Below are positions 50,201 through 56,200 of a stretch of DNA of 64,000 nucleotides, piece by piece. The stretch's first letter is position 1, and each line of letters starts with the position of its first letter. The stretch covers positions 1 through 64,000 of the forward strand of contig JBAMJV010008019.1 of NCBI GenBank assembly GCA_037951105.1, written 5' to 3'. Made by a program: the position numbers and the translations under genes. The notes under the pieces are model-generated. The model was not told the origin of the DNA and searched no databases. It was given only the letters and a program-made list of their open reading frames with translations. This stretch comes from Echinarachnius parma (lineage: Eukaryota > Echinodermata > Echinoidea > Clypeasteroida > Echinarachniidae).

Positions 50201-53200
50201 GATATTTAGGAAGGATATTGGAATACCACTTAGGACAAAATCATGACTTAGGACAAATATTAGAATACCACCCTTAGACTTACATAGAACAGCACCTTTC
50301 ATATCGGATATATCCTCTTCCATACCGATTAAATGTGGTAGTTGTGAAAGGCATATATCTGTCAATGCAGATATCAACAGATGTCAACACTTTTCATTAG
50401 ACTTTCATTGAATGGCACGGCACCTTTCATATAGGGAACACTTTTAGATACATAGATGCTTATTACCCATGAAAATTTGTTGTTCTGAAATTGTTTGTAT
50501 CTTTTCATTAGACTTTAATTGAATGGCACCTTTCATATAGGGTACTCTATCGGATATATCAGCTTAAATACGATGAAATTTGCTTGTTGTGAAAGTCATA
50601 TCTGTCATGCTTTCATACAGCCATGTATGACAATTGACAACAGAGACCTGGGGTTTTGGTTACTTGCCAAAAGTTCAAAAGTTTGGTCTTCCTGCCTGTC
50701 AAAACTCCACTCTCATTCTCTCCGTCACACTTACTCATAAATTTACTATTTTTATTCTCCCAAACCTTGTGTTCTTGTTGACCACTCCCCCTGTTTTTTT
50801 CTATCCTTCTCTCTCTCTTCTCTTCCTTTCTCTTGTATTTCGTAAAGTTACTTTTGTAGGCCACTCCCATCCTTTTCTTTCCCTATCGTCTATCTTTACT
50901 GCCTTTCCATTGTATTTCATAAATATACTTTGTTAAATGTCACTCTCATGTTAAATTTCTCATGGAATGACTATTTGAAACCCATCAGTCACTTGCTGAA
51001 ACACCCAAGACAAGTTCATGACGAGGTGAAAATCCGAAGACAAAATTCTCCCGGTCCAAATCAGCTGCAGATGTTTTAGAAGAAGATTTCCATGAATAAA
51101 AATAGATGATATATTTCACAAGATGGTTTTTAAAAAGTCATTCAAATTCAAATTTGAAATTTGAGCTTTTAAAACTCTAAAAGCTATTGCCTTCCAATCT
51201 GTTATACTACCAAATATCTTTCAGCCAAAGAATTACGATGAAAACTATTTAAATCTTTAAATTTCTAGTACTTTTCCGCCCAAGGAGATGTAGAAAGCCT
51301 TGTCTTCCAGGCTAGACACTCAAATGAATTCTAATTTCTGACAGTTTTAGTGCAAGAAGCAGGGGGAAATTAATATTAATTTATTTTTTTGTATTTTTTT
51401 ATTTTTGTTTTATTTTTTTTTTTTTTTTTTTTTATTTTTTTTAAATTTATTTTAAATTTTTTTTTTTGGGGGGGCTACTTTACACATTTGCCTGCATTAC
51501 ATTTTTTTGTAAAAACACCGTACAATTTATTTTGCAAATTTATGGGGGCTCTTTTTGGCATTTCGGGGGGGGGGGGGGGCATATTGCCCTGGGCCCCCCG
51601 TGTATTTTGTTCGCTGGCAAGAAAAATCTTCTCCCCAGGCTAAGCTCTGCATCCCCGCACTGGATTGGAAAAGCTTAGTGACTCTAGACAAAGACGTACG
51701 AATAGTGCTCCAGGCAATATAGTAATACACCCAGTTAGAGACAATTAGTCTACCCACCTAAGGATAATTAAAGTGATCTGTAAACTTTGCCAAAATTCAA
51801 CAAAAATTCACTTGGAGCTTTCACACTTCTCTTGTACCTTGTTGTTTGGCTTATGGTAACAGAAGAATGACATGGGGTTTTGATTTTCCAAATGTACGGT
51901 ATGGCTCACATTGTCTTCCTTATCAAAGGGAGAGCAGTCATGCGGTTCTTCTGTACAGCTAATTCTACGGCAGGCCGTGGGGCGAGAATGTCTCAGTGTT
52001 CCGAGGATCGCTGGAGACGAAAAAGTAGCAAATTTAGGAAACGACATTGCCTCAGAAAAATGGCCCTAGGATCCAAACGCCTTACCCAAAATCAATGCTC
52101 ATGGTATCTATTTGGTGGAAAAAGACTGTTCTACCCAATCAAATAAAAACCAATGACATTTGGTCGATGATGTTGATGAAATTAACGATCGTAGGTGTTG
52201 CGTTCTTTCTGGGCCACCCTGTATTCTTCTCCATGTTCAAATGAATACATAACAAGGTCATCTCTCTCTCTCTTTATTCAAACCACTTTTAATTGTCATT
52301 TTTTTCATTAAAAAAAATATTAAAAAACAAGCTTTTCTACTCAAGTTCGGAATTTAAAGGTTCTATGTCATGGAAATCACATTAAAAACATTTTTTAGCC
52401 TATCAGGGATAGTTTTTCACGTGGATTCCAATTACAATAATATTTTTTTCAATGGAAAAGTCAATGAAACAAGAAATCAACTTGAAAATTCAAATTGGGA
52501 ACGCCCACAAAAAATGTCTCCAGAGTGAAATTCTGCAAGTAACCTCATCTGTCAATCACAAATCGGTTACTTATAAAATGAACAATGCACCTTCACCAAA
52601 GCGGAGCGCCTGCTCACAATAGTATCCCATGATAGAATACACTACCAACTAACACACTTTCAATTTCAATAGCAGTTGCTATGTGAGAAAAGCCCAACCA
52701 TCATTATGACAAAAAAGGCACTGACAAGCTATTGTATAGAAGCATGCAGGGCATGCTACTGTGAGCATATTCTTTTTGTCCTTCTCCTTTTCCATCTAAT
52801 GTAAGCTGACCAGTGATGTCAATAGCTATATCAGTGCTTTTCTTGTCCTTATGATGGTTGAGGTTTTCTGACATACATGTAGCAACTGCTATTGAAATTG
52901 AAATTGTGTGGGTTGGAAGTGTATTCAAAGATGTGATACTATTGTGAGCAGGCGCTCAGCCTGGGCGAAGGTGCATTGTTCATCTTACAAGTAACTGAGT
53001 TGTGATTGACAGATGAGGTCAAATACAGAATTTCACTCTAGAGAGTTTTGTTGAGAGGTGGGGCTTAGGTTTGCCATAGCAAGATGAACAAAATAATTGC
53101 AAAAATATTTTAAAATCAACAAAACATATTTCGGTTAAACAGTTTACAAATATTTGATGTATACACTAATACAGATAAATAGAAGTCAACATACATGTAT

Positions 53201-56200
53201 TCGCATTACATAGCCCCTTTAAAGAACAAGACTTCCTCAATAAGAATTTACTCAATTTTGTAATGATCAGCAACTCTATTTTTACACGCTATGTCTGCAT
53301 ATTTTCCCCTAAGCGTATGATGCTGCAAATCCACATCATGAAAAGTCAGAAGACTCGAGGAGCAGTCCTGAAGGAAGCAATGATTGTTTTCCTCTGCACA
53401 ATCCCTTAAATTAAAACACCTTTATTTTTCAACTATTTCACTAAAAAAGCCAAGCTTTTCTACAAGTTCATAATTTAAGCAACTTGGCATTTTCTTGACT
53501 TTGAACGTTCAACAGCAACTCTATTTTTACACAGCTATGTCTGGGTATTCTCCCCGTAAGCATTATAAAGCTGCGAAACCACATCATGGAAAGGTTCGCC
53601 ATCAGAAGGCTCGAGAAGCGGTCCCAAAGGGCGGCCATGTTGTGTTTGTCTCTCAACATTCTGTGGTCAGCTTCAGGCGCAGTAATGTAAAGTGAGTAAT
53701 GGTAGGTGACAAGATGATTAAATAGGTCACAAGGTTTTCATCAACCACAGCGCGAGCAGAGTTCGCAGGAGGGACGGATCGGGGCTCACTCACTCCACGA
53801 GTGAGCGAGCAGCAAGCGTGATGCCAGCCACTCTTGTGTCTGCAAACTTGAGTGAGCGGCTGAGAAATGTCTGTGACTTATCACCAGTACACCAGTAAAA
53901 AATACACGGGAGAATTAGCCCCCGAAATGCAAAAAACTGCTGCCATAAATTTGCATAGAGTTCAAAGCTAAACAAATGTTAGTGATATTCTCACGCGGAC
54001 AAGCTTGAAAAAGCACCTGAAAAAAATTGATATACAGAATTTGTTTCCCCTTCTCTCAAGTCTGCAATCATCTTGGATGAGAACTCTTTCAAATAGAGCA
54101 TTTCATCGGAGTCATACCCATACTAGAATGATTACATTCTCCTGGGCCCAAAATATTTATAAAAGCCTGCTAGCTAAGTTTCATGCTACGTCTATTTTGA
54201 ATGATGTGCCTAGGTATTTAGAATAGGTCACCGAGGAGGTGTTCATCAACCACAGCGAGAGAGGAGTTCAGCAGGAGGGATCTGGGACTCACTCCACGAG
54301 TGAGTGGCAAGCACGATGTCAAGCCACTCTCTAGCGACTGCAAACATGGGTGAGGGACTGAGAAGTGTATTTCAACTTCTCTCACCCGTAGGCTCCGCTA
54401 TTAACTCAGAGAGTTAAAGGGGACCACCGGGCAAATAACACATTACTATATGTTTTGGTACTGTTTTGTGATATCAAATAGATACCCAACATTTTACAAA
54501 GGGTTGTGTAATTCATAAACAAAGCAATTAATTTCCACCACTTACGGAACCACTACTATTTCCTGGTTCCTGGTTTGCGAGTGCGCCAATGCTATTCATG
54601 CGTACGTTTGTTGGTAATGTAATCCCGGGCGATTCGCTTGCTGCACACGCAGTAGTCTACTCAATTCAGACCGCATGAACGCATGCTTTAGAATGGTGAT
54701 GCGTTTTCCAATTATATATTTTTGTCTGGAAACATATTTTTGTGAACTTGTTGATGGAATGGAATACTAAAGATGTAACCTTTCATTAATAAGAATAATA
54801 TTTTTGGGTGGTGGTACCCTTTAATGCAGGGCCCACCAGGTTCCCTTCGGCAATAGATTGAATGTCCCTAAACCAGGGGGGGGGGGGGGGGGGGGTGTTT
54901 CACGAAGATTCTAAGTTGAACTTAGCTCTAAGTTGGACCTAACTATTATGGAAAGCCATTTGTAGCCTTTAAAATAAATATATTCCAAAGCTAAACAAAA
55001 ACAAATTGAAACTTGCGTTTTTACGTTTTTCTTTGTCGGCAAAACTATACTTTAGTAGGCTAGCAGAATTTTGGTTGCTAACTTCAATTTGCGTACTGCC
55101 CAATAAATCTAACTTATAGCCACTAAATCTAACCATAGCCACTAAATCTGGGCTATAGCCTCTAAATCTGACCTATAGCCACTAAATCTGACCTATAGCC
55201 ACCAAATTTAGGGTTAGGGGTAAGGTTAGGGTTGAAGTTAGCGACCAAAATTCTGCTAGCCTACTAAAGTATAGTTTTGCCTCTTTGTCTTGGGCCATCA
55301 GATTCAGTCAGGTTTTGGGCCGCTAAAATTTGATAAATATTTATTGACTTGCTCGTCTAGGCAACAAGGAGCAAATGTTTTGGTTTTTTTAAAGGGGGGG
55401 GGGGCTACTTTTCAAGCTTGCCTACATGAAAAAAAGAACTCTAAAATTTGTTTTGCATTGAACTCTATGCAATGTTATGGTGGCTCTCAATTTCAGGGGG
55501 CTTTTGGGGGGCATTTGGGGGGCATTTCGGGGGCTAAATGGCCCTTGGCCCCTGTGTATTTTTTTCACTGGCCCTAACCAAAACCTTATACAAGTAACAC
55601 TAGCCATAATCCTCACTCTTATCCTGAACCAATATCTTAACACTCTTTTTTACTAAATAAAAACTATTAACCCTGAATCAAAATCAGCCATCTTTGTCTT
55701 TATATTCTAACACTGTTATCAGTTAGGATCTTTCACTTTTTTTATAGGGAAAAAATAGGCTACAGGAATTCCCAGAGGTCAAATTAAAGCTCCCAATATG
55801 TATCTACACTATTAAAGTGTAAACTATGAAGAACTATCAACCATGCATACTGTATTTTATATCAATTAAGTAAAAAAAGGAAGTGAATTAGAAAAGCATA
55901 TAATATTATTGTCTTTTCTACACATTAATTTATAGGACACATTTGAAAACGTAGCAAATGAGTTAAAGGCACCATTCTGAAAGTTGAATGTTGCCTGTGT
56001 CGACAAACAGTAATTTCAGATTCTGCATGTTTCTACATCACAGACACAATTCTGCAAGTTTTCCACTGGATACACATCAAGTAAAACAATAAATTAATGC
56101 TTTATTCCAAGGCCACACAAAACATGGGTGAGCCTTTACTATTCCTTACCTAGACACTGGAAATCCTATATGGCAATATCAATAAGCGATTGAAGATTCT

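Noticed and set aside
53495-53695. 66-codon + strand frame (SPRKHYKAAKPHHGKVRHQK...)
   Set aside because: Within a local duplication whose other copy is broken; no domain, no splice context.
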